Shown: piece by piece, positions 1 to 10,320 of the stretch | How positions within the stretch are numbered: the first letter of the stretch is position 1 | Layout: each line of letters starts with the position of its first letter | Source of the DNA: Glandiceps talaboti | Taxonomy: Eukaryota; Hemichordata; Enteropneusta; Spengelidae | Assembly (NCBI RefSeq): GCF_964340395.1 | Contig: NC_135554.1 | Span: forward strand, 496,001-560,000 | DNA length: 64,000 bases | Direction of reading: 5' to 3' | Made by a program: the position numbers and the translations under genes | Notes under the pieces: model-generated | Databases searched by the model: none | Seen by the model: only the letters and a program-made list of their open reading frames with translations | What the model was told of the DNA's origin: nothing

Positions 1-748
1 ATGGAACGGTATTTGGCAAATAACATATACTTATTTTACTGTTGCTATGGGTATGGTCATGCTTGCTAGGGTCTATTTTGTTAAAGTGTTTTTGAACATA
101 ACTGCAGAATAACACCTCCAGAAACATCCCACCAAGTTCCAGAACCATTCCCCATGTAGTTTTCAAGTTATAAAATAGAAGATCAGATTTCAAAATCAAT
201 TCAAAATAGACCCTATTTGCTTATCACCAATGGATCACCATGTTGTGAATTCACCTTTATCTACACAACCTCACCTGCATTCCCATTAAGTTTCCGCTCA
301 ATGTGCTTGGTAATTTGGAATCAACCATTTTTGACCACACAGACATATATAACTGATGGTATTATCATGTCATCAATGATTCTCAATCTCAACATCCCTG
401 AGAACATTCCCACCTAATTTCAGTCCAATCTGTTCAGTAGTTTTGGAATTAAAGATCTTTGACCAGAAAGACACATTTTTAAATCTAATTCGCATATCAC
501 TGATGGTATGATCATGTCATGAACAATTCTCTAATATAAACACCCTTAAGAACGTTCCAACCAAATTTCAGCCCAATCTGCTCAGTAGTTTTTGAGTTTA
601 AGTTTTTGACCAAAAATCACATTTTTTTTACCCAAATCACATACCATTGGAAAGATCATTTTGATTAGAGCAATCCCCCAACTAGCACCCAAGATAATAT
701 ACCTGCCAAATATCACTGCAATGGGTCCAACAATTTGACTTTAAGTTG

Positions 749-788
<40 letters not shown>

Positions 789-850
789 GACAGACAGACA
801 GACAATTTGCCGTGCTTATAGCACTACAGCCTAAGAAGTTCAGTTGTGCT
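1..850 (+). mobile_element. Family A repeat, copy 1 (5' part cut by the window edge)
   Basis: Interspersed repeat with the motif 'gttgctatgggcatggtcat...ttgctaggg', then blocks ending 'ctcagtagttttggaatta' and 'gaccaaaaatcacattttt', then a CA/GACA microsatellite and the terminal text 'cagttgtgct' at 841-850. The same order occurs at 14344-15700 and in parts elsewhere. No coding potential seen. Confidence 0.75.
752..803. repeat. (CA)n(GACA)n microsatellite
   Basis: Perfect CA dinucleotides followed by CAGA tetranucleotides, a fixed subterminal part of family A (compare 15637-15664 and 50424-50462). Confidence 0.95.
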
Positions 851-880
851 AAAAAGTTGGTGGATGCTGGCAGGTCGACA

Positions 881-1160
881 GACGACGATGGAGAATCAAC
901 CTATATATAACCTTAAAGCTCCACTCAGCTGTTGTTGACAGCAGAGCTAAAAAGACACTAAAAACAACTTAAATTTAACATACGTGGACTTGAAGGGTTC
1001 TTTGGACCACGTGCAACCAGTATATAGAAGGGACTACTGAGGTCATGGTTTTCTCCTGCCCTCTTCTTCCTTTTATTACCACCTAGAGATTTCTGTCTTT
1101 TGAACTGACACTGTATAACACCATCAGTATATGATCCACTGAAGTCTGAAGATCCTGTCT
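881..1160. other. Family E tail fragment, then unassigned intron
   Basis: The text 'gacagcagagctaa' at 939-952 matches the end of family E at 63646-63662. The remaining ~200 bp shows no recognisable feature. Confidence 0.4.
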
Positions 1161-1236
1161 GTCAGAGAAAACAATTCACATCAACGACATATTTGTGAAG
1201 GTTTATGAAAAAAATAGCACAAATGGTGTTACAGCA

Positions 1237-1776
1237 TGTTAAGAGATTCACGATAGTTATAGATGTTAAGAGATTCACGATAGTTATAGATGTTAAGAGA
1301 TTCACAATAGTTATAGATGTTAAGCGATTCACGATAGTTATAGATGTTAAGAGATTCACAATAGTTATAGATGTTAAGAGATTCACGACAGTTATAGATG
1401 TTAAGAGATTCACGATAGTTATAGATGTTAAGAGATTCACGATAGTTATAGATGTTAAGAGATTCACGATAGTTATAGATGTTAAGAGATTCACAATAGT
1501 TATAGATGTTAAGCAATTCACAATAGTTATAGATGTTAAGAGATTCACAATAGTTATAGATGTTAAGCGATTCACGATAGTTATAGATGTTAAGAGATTC
1601 ACAATAGTTATAGATGTTAAGAGATTCACGATAGTTATAGATGTTAAGAGATTCACAATAGTTATAGATGTTAAGAGATTCACAATAGTTATAGATGTTA
1701 AGAGATTCACGATAGTTATAGATGTTAAGAGATTCACAATAGTTATAGATGTTAAGAGATTCACAGTAATTAATGA
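1237..1776. repeat. 27-bp minisatellite, about 20 units
   Basis: Tandem units of consensus 'gttaagagattcacgatag' plus 'ttatagat' vary mainly at one G/A site and a few other single bases; the last unit is degenerate. Because 27 is divisible by three, it produces spurious long ORFs on both strands. It lies in the intron immediately downstream of the 1838-1936 exon. Confidence 0.95.
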
Positions 1777-1837
1777 TGTTGGTAACCATAGTAACAAAAC
1801 TACATTTGATCTAGGTTGTATCTATTTCTTAACTTAC

Positions 1838-1936
1838 TGTATCATGTTGACTATTACTGTAGCCAGGATTGAATGAATGACTCAAGGTCACAGTTCCACC
1901 ACCATCTTCTATACAACCCCAGACATCATCGTCTCC
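1838..1936 (-). CDS. FRRS1: FRRS1-like gene, internal exon: middle of DOMON domain
   Basis: This is a 33-codon exon, phase 0 at both ends, flanked on the minus strand by acceptor tttcag (just above 1936) and donor gtaagt (just below 1838). It begins GDDDVWGCIEDGG and continues with SHSFNPGYS. Joined to the exon at 31113-31319 it gives ...SNDQKM-GDDDV, which matches the conserved DOMON segment after the 'GFS.D.KM' motif in ferric-chelate reductase 1 family proteins, where a run of acidic residues follows the methionine. DOMON domains bind haem or sugar and in this family lie on the lumenal or extracellular side. The rest of DOMON, and any cytochrome b561 part, would lie beyond position 1. A 27-bp minisatellite starts about 60 bp into the downstream intron. 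The identification of exon and family is firm; orthology to vertebrate FRRS1 is inferred. Confidence 0.85.
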
Positions 1937-2067
1937 CTGAAATCAAATACATTTCCAATCAATAATATAGATCTGTCCTCTTCAATCTCTGATACCATCA
2001 TCTCGCTCAAATAATGTCATCGATTTGAATATTTCAACTCTTTAATTGGATCCTCATGAAATTTACT

Positions 2068-3541
2068 GGTCTTTCAGTTACATAAATGAAATGGTGGTGA
2101 TACATGGCAAAAAAGACAGCTAAGTTACATATTAAATGAAATGGTGGTGATACATGACAAAAAAGACTGGCTAAGTTACATAAATAAAATGGTGGTGATA
2201 CATGGCAAACAAGTCATTGAGAATGACATAGTCCCCGCTATGATTGGGTTTTAAGGAATTATCACTACTCTGATCACGCAACAACACTTGTGAACCTAAA
2301 TCAAACAGACTTGATATGTTGTGTCTGCTTGTTGGACATGGAACATGCCTACAACAATAAAGGCTGGGTCGGGTATGGGGGATCGTTTCACGAAGAAAAT
2401 GGATATGCACATGTATGTCATAGAACACTGTCCTAATACCAACTTTGAATGAGATCTGTTCAAGCATGTCTGAGTTATGGCTTTGGACATGGAAAATTCG
2501 CAAACAAAATGGCTGCCAGGCAAGCATATTGGATCGTATCACGATGAAAATGGATATGCACATGTATGTCATAGAACACTGTCCTAATACCAACTTTGAA
2601 TGAGATCTGTTCAAGCATGTCTGAGTTATGGCTTTGGACATAGAAAAATCGCAAACAAAATGGCTGCCAGGCAGCCATATTGGATCGTATCACAACAACA
2701 ATGAATATGCACATGTATGTCATAAAACACTGTCCTAATACCAACTTTGAATGAGATCTGTTCAAGCATGTCTGAGTTATGGCTTTGGACATGGAAAATT
2801 CACAAACAAAATGGCTGCCAGGCGGCCATATTGGATCATATCACGATGTAAATGAATATGCACATGTATGTCATAGAACACTGTCCTAATACCAACTTTG
2901 AATGAGATCTGTTCAAGCATGTCTGAGTTATGGCTTTGGACATGGAAAATTCACAAACAAAATCGCTGCTAGGCGGCCATATTGGATCGTATCATGACAA
3001 CAATGAATATACACATGTATGTCATAAAACACTGTCCTAATACCAACTTTGAATGAGATCTGTTCAAGCATGTCTGAGTTATGGCTTTAGACAGGGAAAA
3101 TTTGCAAACAAAATGGCTGCCAGGTGGCCATATTGGATCGTATCATGAAACAAATTGACGTGCATATGTATGCCATTGTATGTTGCCCCAGTACTAAGTT
3201 TGAAAAAAATCGGTCTAGGCATCTCCAAGAAACGGCTGCGGACGGACGGACGGACGGACGCACGCACGGACACACGCACGCATGGACAGACGGAACCCAA
3301 TCCATAAGTTCCCGTCCCTGACTTCGTCCGGTGGGGACTAAAGAGAAGCTAAGTTACATAAATGAAATGGTGGTGATACATGGCAAAAAAGACTGGCTAA
3401 GTTACATAAATGAAATGGTGGTGATACATGGCAAAAAAGACTGGCTAAGTTAAATAAATGAAATGGTGGTGATACATGGCAAAAAAGACTGGCTAAGTTA
3501 AATAAATGAAATGGTGGTGATACATGGCAAAAAAGACAGCA
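2068..3541. repeat. 48-bp minisatellite split by a Helitron2-like insertion
   Basis: Units 'aagttacataaatgaaatgg' + 'tggtgatacatggcaaaaaagactggct' repeat at 48-bp spacing at 2068-2208 and again at 3345-3541. The intervening 2209-3340 is the mobile element, which interrupts one unit within its A-run. Confidence 0.9.
2209..3340 (+). mobile_element. Helitron2/Helentron-like non-autonomous element, copy 1
   Basis: Begins ACAAGTCATTGAG with a 6-bp-stem hairpin (GTCATT/AATGAC at 2213-2227) and TAGTCCCCGC at 2229-2238. After ~180 bp of unique head it carries several 151-bp tandem units, then a (CGGA)n-rich tract, and ends with a 3' hairpin region and GGGGACTA at 3340. It is inserted between A and A of the 48-bp minisatellite. 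No Rep/helicase coding sequence is present. Short ORFs within it result from the 151-bp units. Confidence 0.85.
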
Positions 3542-4364
3542 TTACGATGTTTCTCTTCCTCCTCGTATGATCAACATTAGCCCAGGGTCATGGGCAACAA
3601 TTCTAGTGAAATCCGAAAATGATTATAATAAAGAACAAGTTTCTTTATTTTTTATAATATTATGTTAAAAGCTTATTACATGCTTACACATATTCTGGAT
3701 TCTGGTTAATTCTATAAAGCCAGAAATACATTGTGAAAAAATATAAATAAACGACATCGTGATAGATATGTACATGTACACTTATGTGTCTTTAAAAAAA
3801 TATATATAGAAAAAATAAGTTTATAATATGACAGACTCAAAAAAGATAAGTATACGAATAGATTCAGTCTGTTTGTAATGCTTATCTGTTACCAAGATTA
3901 TGGAACATAATTATCAAGATACATGACAAAGTCGAAGCTTAGTGTGCTCATGCTGACACACTGTTATACTGTTCTTGCATTCAAACACATTCCTTGCTTA
4001 TACTAATAATACAGAGGGGTAGGACATGACATCAAATAAACCAATCAGGATACTTCAAATCGAACATGTGACCTCAATTTTGCTGCCCTCTTGTGGTGAG
4101 ATATATATTTCATATGCTGCAGTACATTGTGGAGTTTGCGGGACATTACAACAGATTGCCAAAACAGCATATTATTTGAACTGAAATTCCAAAATGGTGC
4201 AACTTTTGTGAGGGAAATAAACAAAGACACAATTTTAAATCTACTCTACACAACAACACAACACACTGGATGGGGGGGGGGGGGGGTTAAAGGTCGACTT
4301 TATTTGTAGTTGACAATACACAATTATACCAATTACCCCCAAATGATCTATCATCTGAGAAGAA
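3542..4364. other. Intron without recognised genes
   Basis: AT-rich sequence with no ORF of known family and no clear repeat except a 15-base G run at 4272-4286. Confidence 0.5.
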
Positions 4365-4865
4365 AAGAAAAAATACCGCCAATGGTGTTGTAGCACAACT
4401 GTACAATTTATTTTTTTAAATGTTTATGCATATGCTAGTCCATGCTGACAATAGGTATTCATTTGCTGAATGACTATCCAGTTGCCTATCCAACCATGTT
4501 GCTATCTTTACGATATATGCTATCATTTGGCTGTTGCTATGGGCATGGTCATGTTGTTAGATATATTTTCATACATTTGTGTATGTTTTTGTTCACTTGT
4601 GTATGAATTCCTGATATTATCTTTGCAATATACATGATCATTTTTTGGCTGTTGCTATGGGCATGGTCTTGTTTCTAGGCATATTTACATACATTTGTTG
4701 AATGTCTATTCAATTGTCTTATATTAATCCCTGTTGTTATCTTTGCAATATATGTGATCATTCGGCTGTTGCTATGGGCATGATCTTGTTGCTGGACATA
4801 TTTACATACATTTTTTGAATGTTTTATTCAATTGTCTATAAACGGTACATGTATTTTCTGGTTTA
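4365..4865 (+). mobile_element. Family A repeat, copy 2 (5' part)
   Basis: Starts 'aaaataccgccaatgg' with AGCACAACTG at 4392-4401 and holds three tandem '...gctgttgctatgggcatggtc...' units of about 85-100 bp. The 3' half with the CA tract is missing. Confidence 0.75.
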
Positions 4866-5800
4866 TTTCACTCAAAATCATCATGTATTAAACATTTATA
4901 CATTAACAGTCATGAAAATATGGGTTAATACCAGTAAACTCCCCCCAATCAATGTGTATGGCAACATCAAATACTGGTGTTGAAACCGTCTTAATTTCAA
5001 GAGGGCCACACATCGCACATAAAATGTGCACCATCAAGCATGCATAACATGCTGTTGACTGGTCATAACTGCCCGCTATTCATTTTGTTTTTGCTATTAG
5101 TATTCTTATGATTTATGTGATAGATAATGCCGAGATTTCGTGTTTCTGAAGAGCCTCTTTCAGTATGATGTGTCAAAGCAACAGCTCTCATATTCCATGA
5201 CTGCAGTGCAGTCATGAGTACACTCACTTGGCTGTGGTACAATAGCCGGTTACACTGCTGTACACAAGAGTAGCCACTAGCCCACTGTGACTGCATGCAC
5301 AGATTCAGGTGATACCAGTAACAGCGTTTGTGTGATATAAGCTTATAGATAATTTCATTTTCACAAATGTTTTTCAAGCAAATTAATGCACAAATATTTT
5401 CATAAGATTCTCATCACTTGTAAGCTTATTAAAAATTTGTATATTTCAGATCTTTAGAGTACTAGTTTGAGTTCGGTATTCAAAACAATCTAAGAAGTGC
5501 CACCCTGTATCTACACTGGAGTCAAGAAGTGTTACTAGCCACTATTTCAACTGTAAAGAATTGTATTATCTTTTTTTTATTTCTGGCAAATGATTAAAGT
5601 ATTTTCTAAGTAAATTGTACACTGCACTTATTGGCAATAATTGAAAGCTTCTGATATTTTTTTTAATTCTTGATCAAAGCACCAGTGAATCTGCTGAATT
5701 TGTGTACCTTGAAGCTCGTCAACATGTTTGCAAAGGGGAGGTGCAGTTCATGTCATAGTTTAGTGTGATTACCTGTACTATTCCTGACATAAAACTATGC
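4866..5800. other. Intron without recognised genes
   Basis: No family-specific ORF, RNA gene or tandem repeat recognised. A 104-codon minus-strand ORF (5063-5377) has no familiar motif and is probably chance. Confidence 0.45.
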
Positions 5801-5839
5801 CAAGAATTGTCATTTCTACCAAAATGAATTTCTGTATAA

Positions 5840-6010
5840 GACTAATACCCACCTTTTACCTTACTTTTGGGTGTCCCTCTACTTCCCCTTGTTATTGCCA
5901 AGTAATTAAATTTGTGCTCTCTGCACCCTGTGGTCCATCCCTCAGTGGTCACATGACCCTGACTAGCCAATGCCCAATACTCCTTGGTCCTAAAAGCAAC
6001 CAAAGGTTAA
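5840..6010 (+). repeat. Dispersed repeat, copy 1 (inverted copy at 15958-16115)
   Basis: 'cttttgggtgtccctcta' through 'gtggtcacatgaccctgact' recurs in reverse complement at 15958-16115, with about 75% match by eye. Type unknown. Confidence 0.6.
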
Positions 6011-6107
6011 AGAGCTGGAGACTGTGGGGAGGAGGGTGGGAGCACAAAAGGTGGGTACTAATCTTGTGTCACATTTGAACCGACTGTATTGAACGGTCTG
6101 GTCTGTC

Positions 6108-6500
6108 TGTAGAAATCGTTTAGTGTTTCAAATATCTAGGTTTGCAACTGGATCAAAACCTAAATTTCACTGAAAACACTAACTGTATTGTTAGGAAGGC
6201 CATGCAGCATATATTTTTACTGGGGAGGCTATGAAGTTATGACATTAGTCAAAATGTTCTGAAAAGGTATACAAGAGCCTTATAGAAAGTGTGCTAACTT
6301 TTAACATTACAGTGTGGTATGTCAACTTGAGTGTTAAAAACTGAACTATTACAACTGGCACGAGTTGTAAATTTGCCCATGGAGTGAACCTGGATGCAGT
6401 GCAAAAGTGTGTTTGCAATCCCGTTGTGAAGGAGCGAGACACCACATAGGATTTGAAGGAGGTATAGTTGTAATCGACTAACCTCACTTCCTTTTCAAAC
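6108..6500 (+). pseudogene. LINE reverse transcriptase C-terminal fragment, decayed
   Basis: Plus-strand translation gives FKYLGLQLDQNLNF, then VRKAMQHIFLLGRL, then Q.VLKRYTRAL, with several stops between. This is the post-catalytic 'FKYLG..ID..L.F..H' and 'KKA.QR.YFLR.L' region of L2/CR1-type LINE reverse transcriptases. Catalytic motifs are absent. It is a dead fragment. Confidence 0.65.
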
Positions 6501-7449
6501 ATGGGATACCATTAGTCATGTTCAGACATGGTAAGACTTTGACTTACATTTGAACCATGGGAATCGACCTGGTGGGAGGGGATCCCTGTCGTTCACACCT
6601 GCCAGATCACTCTAGATTTGTACTTGTCGAGACGAGACTGAATCTCGGCCCACGGATGAGATGTGGCTGGGTAATAGGAAACTTGTGGCACTTCCACCAA
6701 ACGACTAAAACATTTGCAATTTGGGCAGGTTGGTTGGAGCCTGCTGTTTACAGTCAGAATCAGTTTGTAAATCCACAAAATTACCTCTTCGTAGGCATGA
6801 GCAGCAGTTGTTGACAGGCAGTAGCTCCAATCGAAATTTCAGAATGGGATTCGACATTGCTGATACCATCATCAGAGGCATGAATTTCCAAAACATCCCT
6901 CGATGGATGTAGAGATGTGCCTCCTTCCCTGACCTACTATGGGAATGGGACAGCCGAGAGGACATAGATTGAATTCCTGCTGCGACCCTCTGATTCCCCT
7001 GGGAGTTAGCACTCATTTGTCACTGGACCCAGTGTGGGGTTAGTGACAGGTGGAGTCCACCCCTAAAAACCTTGTTGAATGGTTTGTTGCCAGGCATTGG
7101 GGCACTGAGTACCAATCCTTTGTTGCTAAACACATAAAGGAATAACACTCCGGGTTATATGCAGAGTCGATATATTAATGATATATGATAGAAGAAAACA
7201 AGAACTACATGGTTTTATCGCAAAAATAAACCAAAAGCATCAACATTCAACTTTCGTTTGAATGTTCACAGCATGAAATAACATATCCTGACCTAGGCTG
7301 GGGTCAGAATTTATGACAGGTGGGGGGGGGGGGGCATGAAAAAAATTCAGGGTTCAAAGAGGGGCCATGAAAATTCTGATGGTCTGAAAGGAGGGGTGGC
7401 GAAATATTTTGCTCACGATTTGAACCAAATTAAACCTCAGGAGCGGTGT
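6501..7449. other. Intron without recognised genes
   Basis: Contains overlapping short ORFs (6557-7016) without known motifs and a 13-base G run at 7322-7334. Nothing here can be assigned. Confidence 0.4.
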
Positions 7450-7662
7450 ACAACCGACATTTGTAATAATTGCCGAAATTTGTAATAAACCGAAATTTGT
7501 AATAAAATTGCCGACATTTGTAATAAATTGCCGATATTTGTAATAAACTGATGACATTGGTAATAAATTCTGTGAACGACAATTGTAATAAAAATTGCCG
7601 ATGTTTGTAATAAATTTCAGAAAAAAATGTGTAATAAACCTGCCGAAATTTGTAATAACAAG
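7450..7662. repeat. Irregular tandem repeat of 'gccgacatttgtaataaa'
   Basis: About ten copies of an 18-24 bp motif with core 'tttgtaataa', imperfect in length and sequence, directly abutting the start of the family D repeat. Confidence 0.85.
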
Positions 7663-7667
7663 CGACC

Positions 7668-8920
7668 TATCGGTCAGAATAGCTCCGCTGTTTTTTTTTT
7701 TAATTTAATTTTTTATTTTGGTGACATGTAGAAGTGGTTCAGTTCTTCAGCTCTTCACTATGCAGTTTTGTTTTAGTGATGTAATACTAATAAAGTGGTT
7801 ACTGGTTTCATATGATGTCTCACTATAAAACACATTTTACAAAGAAAGTTGGTAATGTATTGTACTTTTATACCATAGTCACCATTTTATAACAAAAATC
7901 TACTGTTATGAAAAATTGCACAAAATCTCAGAAAAAAATGACTGGGAAATGCACACAAGAAAAAGAAAAAAAGAGGATTTTGAGGTTGGCTATAAATAAT
8001 TCCAGTGTCTTACAGCTGTAACCCTGGAAAATTTTAATGATGAATGAAATAAACTAGGGATCTAAAATAATTTTGAGGCAATTTGAATTTCAATTTTCTA
8101 ACAAATTTACAAACTCAACAACATTCAACTTGTACTAGTTGTGGTAGATATATAGGGAAGAAATGTATTAATCGCCATCTTAGTTTCCGTACGGCGACAA
8201 TCTCAAGTACCCGGAAGAGAGTCATTCTCAGCCATACGTTACAGTGGTAACACTCGTTCATGTTCGATTACCTTTCACAAAGAAAACACAACGAAATGGT
8301 TGAAGTGATCGGGTTTTTTTTATTTCTTTTCATCACAACAACAAAATCTGCGTGATCAAAAGTGTTGTAAACTAAACAAGAAAGAATTATCGGACTGGCT
8401 AAACTTCCCGATGAACTGGAGTAAGGTCCTACTAGTCCAAGTAAGCCTCGATAAGAATGTGAGAAAATCGTCTCAAACTAGCGATACAACTTTCAAAATA
8501 TAACTTGACATGTCTTCATTTGTTAGAGTTATACAATTCAAGACGGGTTTTCACTCGAAAACAACAATTCTGTGAATAATGACACTCTGAACGCAGCGAT
8601 TTCTCGGACGATGTTACCACTGTAACGTATGGCTGACAACGACTTGCTTCCGGGTTAGTCCCTCGTGCATACGGGTGGATTGTTGCCGTACGGAAACTAA
8701 GAAAGATGGCGATTAATACATACATCGTCTGATATGTTAATTTACAGTGTTTCTTGTGACCGGCGCCTGTCAGCAGACTCTGCCATTTTTTTCATCATTC
8801 CATTGTATTTAAACCCTGTACTTGACATTTCGCAATATTTATAATTCTCAACAAAATACCTCAACATGCCTCACTTCGCTCGTACTCAAAGCAGCCCCGC
8901 GCGGTATGATCACAATATTG
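7668..8920 (+). mobile_element. Family D dispersed repeat, copy 1 (contains a MITE)
   Basis: Begins 'acaagcgacctatcggtcag' and ends with 'ctcaacatgcctcacttcgc'. Related copies are at 50511-53150, 60489-61120 and, as a fragment, 36377-36962. The copy at 60489-61120 lacks the central 550 bp, showing that 8168-8716 is a separate insertion. Confidence 0.75.
8168..8716. mobile_element. MITE with long imperfect terminal inverted repeats, copy 1
   Basis: The left end TTAATCGCCATCTTAG...CCGTACGG is mirrored at the right end as CCGTACGGAAAC...ATGGCGATTAA, and the inverted homology continues for over 100 bp (for example 'catacgttacagtggtaaca' against 'tgttaccactgtaacgtatg'). It is flanked by TA, so the target duplication could be TA or TTAA. 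No transposase. A second copy lies at 51015-52810. Confidence 0.8.
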
Positions 8921-9225
8921 CATAGAGTATGCAAATGACGATGTTGCGGACTGGCTGATTATGTAGAAGGGGTGCAGAATTGGATTTGAAGTTTACAACC
9001 CTGTTTCTAACAAACGCTTGTCATTTGGGCGCCCAATGCGTAGAATTATGACTATAGCACATATTACATTGCTTGTTTGACGTCAATAGTGTCTTTTGAA
9101 AAGTGGCAGTTTACTTAAAGTCTCGTCGACTGATTTCCAATATGGCGTCGGTCATAATGCTCATTAACATATTCATATTTTTTTCATATTACAAAAAAAA
9201 TCATAAAAAATAAAAATGAGGATGT
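8921..9225 (+). mobile_element. Family E dispersed repeat, copy 1 (partial)
   Basis: 'ttgcggactggctgattatg' through 'gatttccaatatggcgtcgg' matches 63026-63240 closely and matches 10321-10434 plus 12327-12430. Confidence 0.75.
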
Positions 9226-10320
9226 GAAACCAGACATACCAGTATTAGTAATCAATGTGACTTGACGTGTAAATTCAGTGTTGTTGTGTTCTGTTGGTTT
9301 TCAATAAAAGTATTTTTCTGAGTTAAAATGGTTTTCTATTTTATTTATAATTCAGTATTATATTGGTAAGTTGTTTGAAAGTGGAAGTATACAGTATGAG
9401 TCTGAAACGATTTTCAATTTTAGGTCAGTTAAGTTAGATGGGGGGGGGGGGGGGGTCTGGGACCTAACTTAAGCAATTAAGTTAGATATATTATATTGAA
9501 CTTTTGATGTTGCCCCTAAATGCTTTGTATAGAACACAACAGCAGAAGATTTACAAACCTGCTGTCCCATGGTTGACATACATGGTGACATGACATTTTC
9601 GAAGATTTTATATGACTGCAAGGACTATATTTAAATCCTATCCCTGTCAAGAACTTTACTACGTGCCTAAGCACCCAGTATATCATTCCATTCAGATCCT
9701 CACATACTACGGTACAATTCTTCGTTCATGGATTTTGAAAAACGTAGAGACAGACAGCTTTAAAATGTGACAAAAATCCCAAAATTTGTGAAATTTCAGG
9801 AAAATTAGTCTAAAAATCATGATCAATGCACAAATACAAATGTGCAAACATAGTTTGTTTTCATACCAGCTGATTGTCACATGTAGTGGCTTTTCCGACG
9901 ACATCATAAGTTCATGAATTAAGAGAATCGAAAAAAACACCTCAATTTGACCAAAAATGGAATTTTTTTAATACTACTGTGGTATACGATAGAAATGCCG
10001 TAGGAAAGAAAATCAAAAAGTACTAAAAATAGCAGAATTTTGAGGATTTAAGATCCTCTGAACTCACTTGTCGTGCATTACCACATCGGCAATTTTGACG
10101 TGGCGATTTTGCCACCAATATTGATCATACAAAATCAAAACTCCATAAATGAACCACAAAGTGCTTTCCCTTTCAAAATGAGGTAATTTTAGAAATGCGT
10201 ATTATCGTTTTTATTGACGACTGACTCTGTCAAAAATCGTCCCCTACAGTGACAGCATATACTTTCAGGCTCGGCAACTTCATGAAATTTGTCGATCGAG
10301 AGCATCTATTGGAATGAACC
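9226..10320. other. Intron without recognised genes
   Basis: AT-rich, with a 16-base G run at 9440-9455. No recognisable ORF or RNA gene. Confidence 0.45.

Noticed and set aside
1162-1876. Long ORFs on both strands (186-223 codons) with 9-residue repeats
   Set aside because: They are a by-product of a 27-bp tandem repeat; no start context or non-repeat domain, and the plus- and minus-strand frames are equally open.
2171-3300. ORFs of 60-160 codons reading MSKAITQTCLNRSHSKL or similar, recurring at many places
   Set aside because: They are frame-rotated translations of the 151-bp Helitron unit (151 is 3x50+1), present in every copy and with no independent sign of coding.
8516-8725. ORF MYVLIAIFLSFRTATIHPYA and its twin at 52679-52969
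   Set aside because: It is a translation of the MITE right arm; it recurs with the MITE and has no protein-like conservation.
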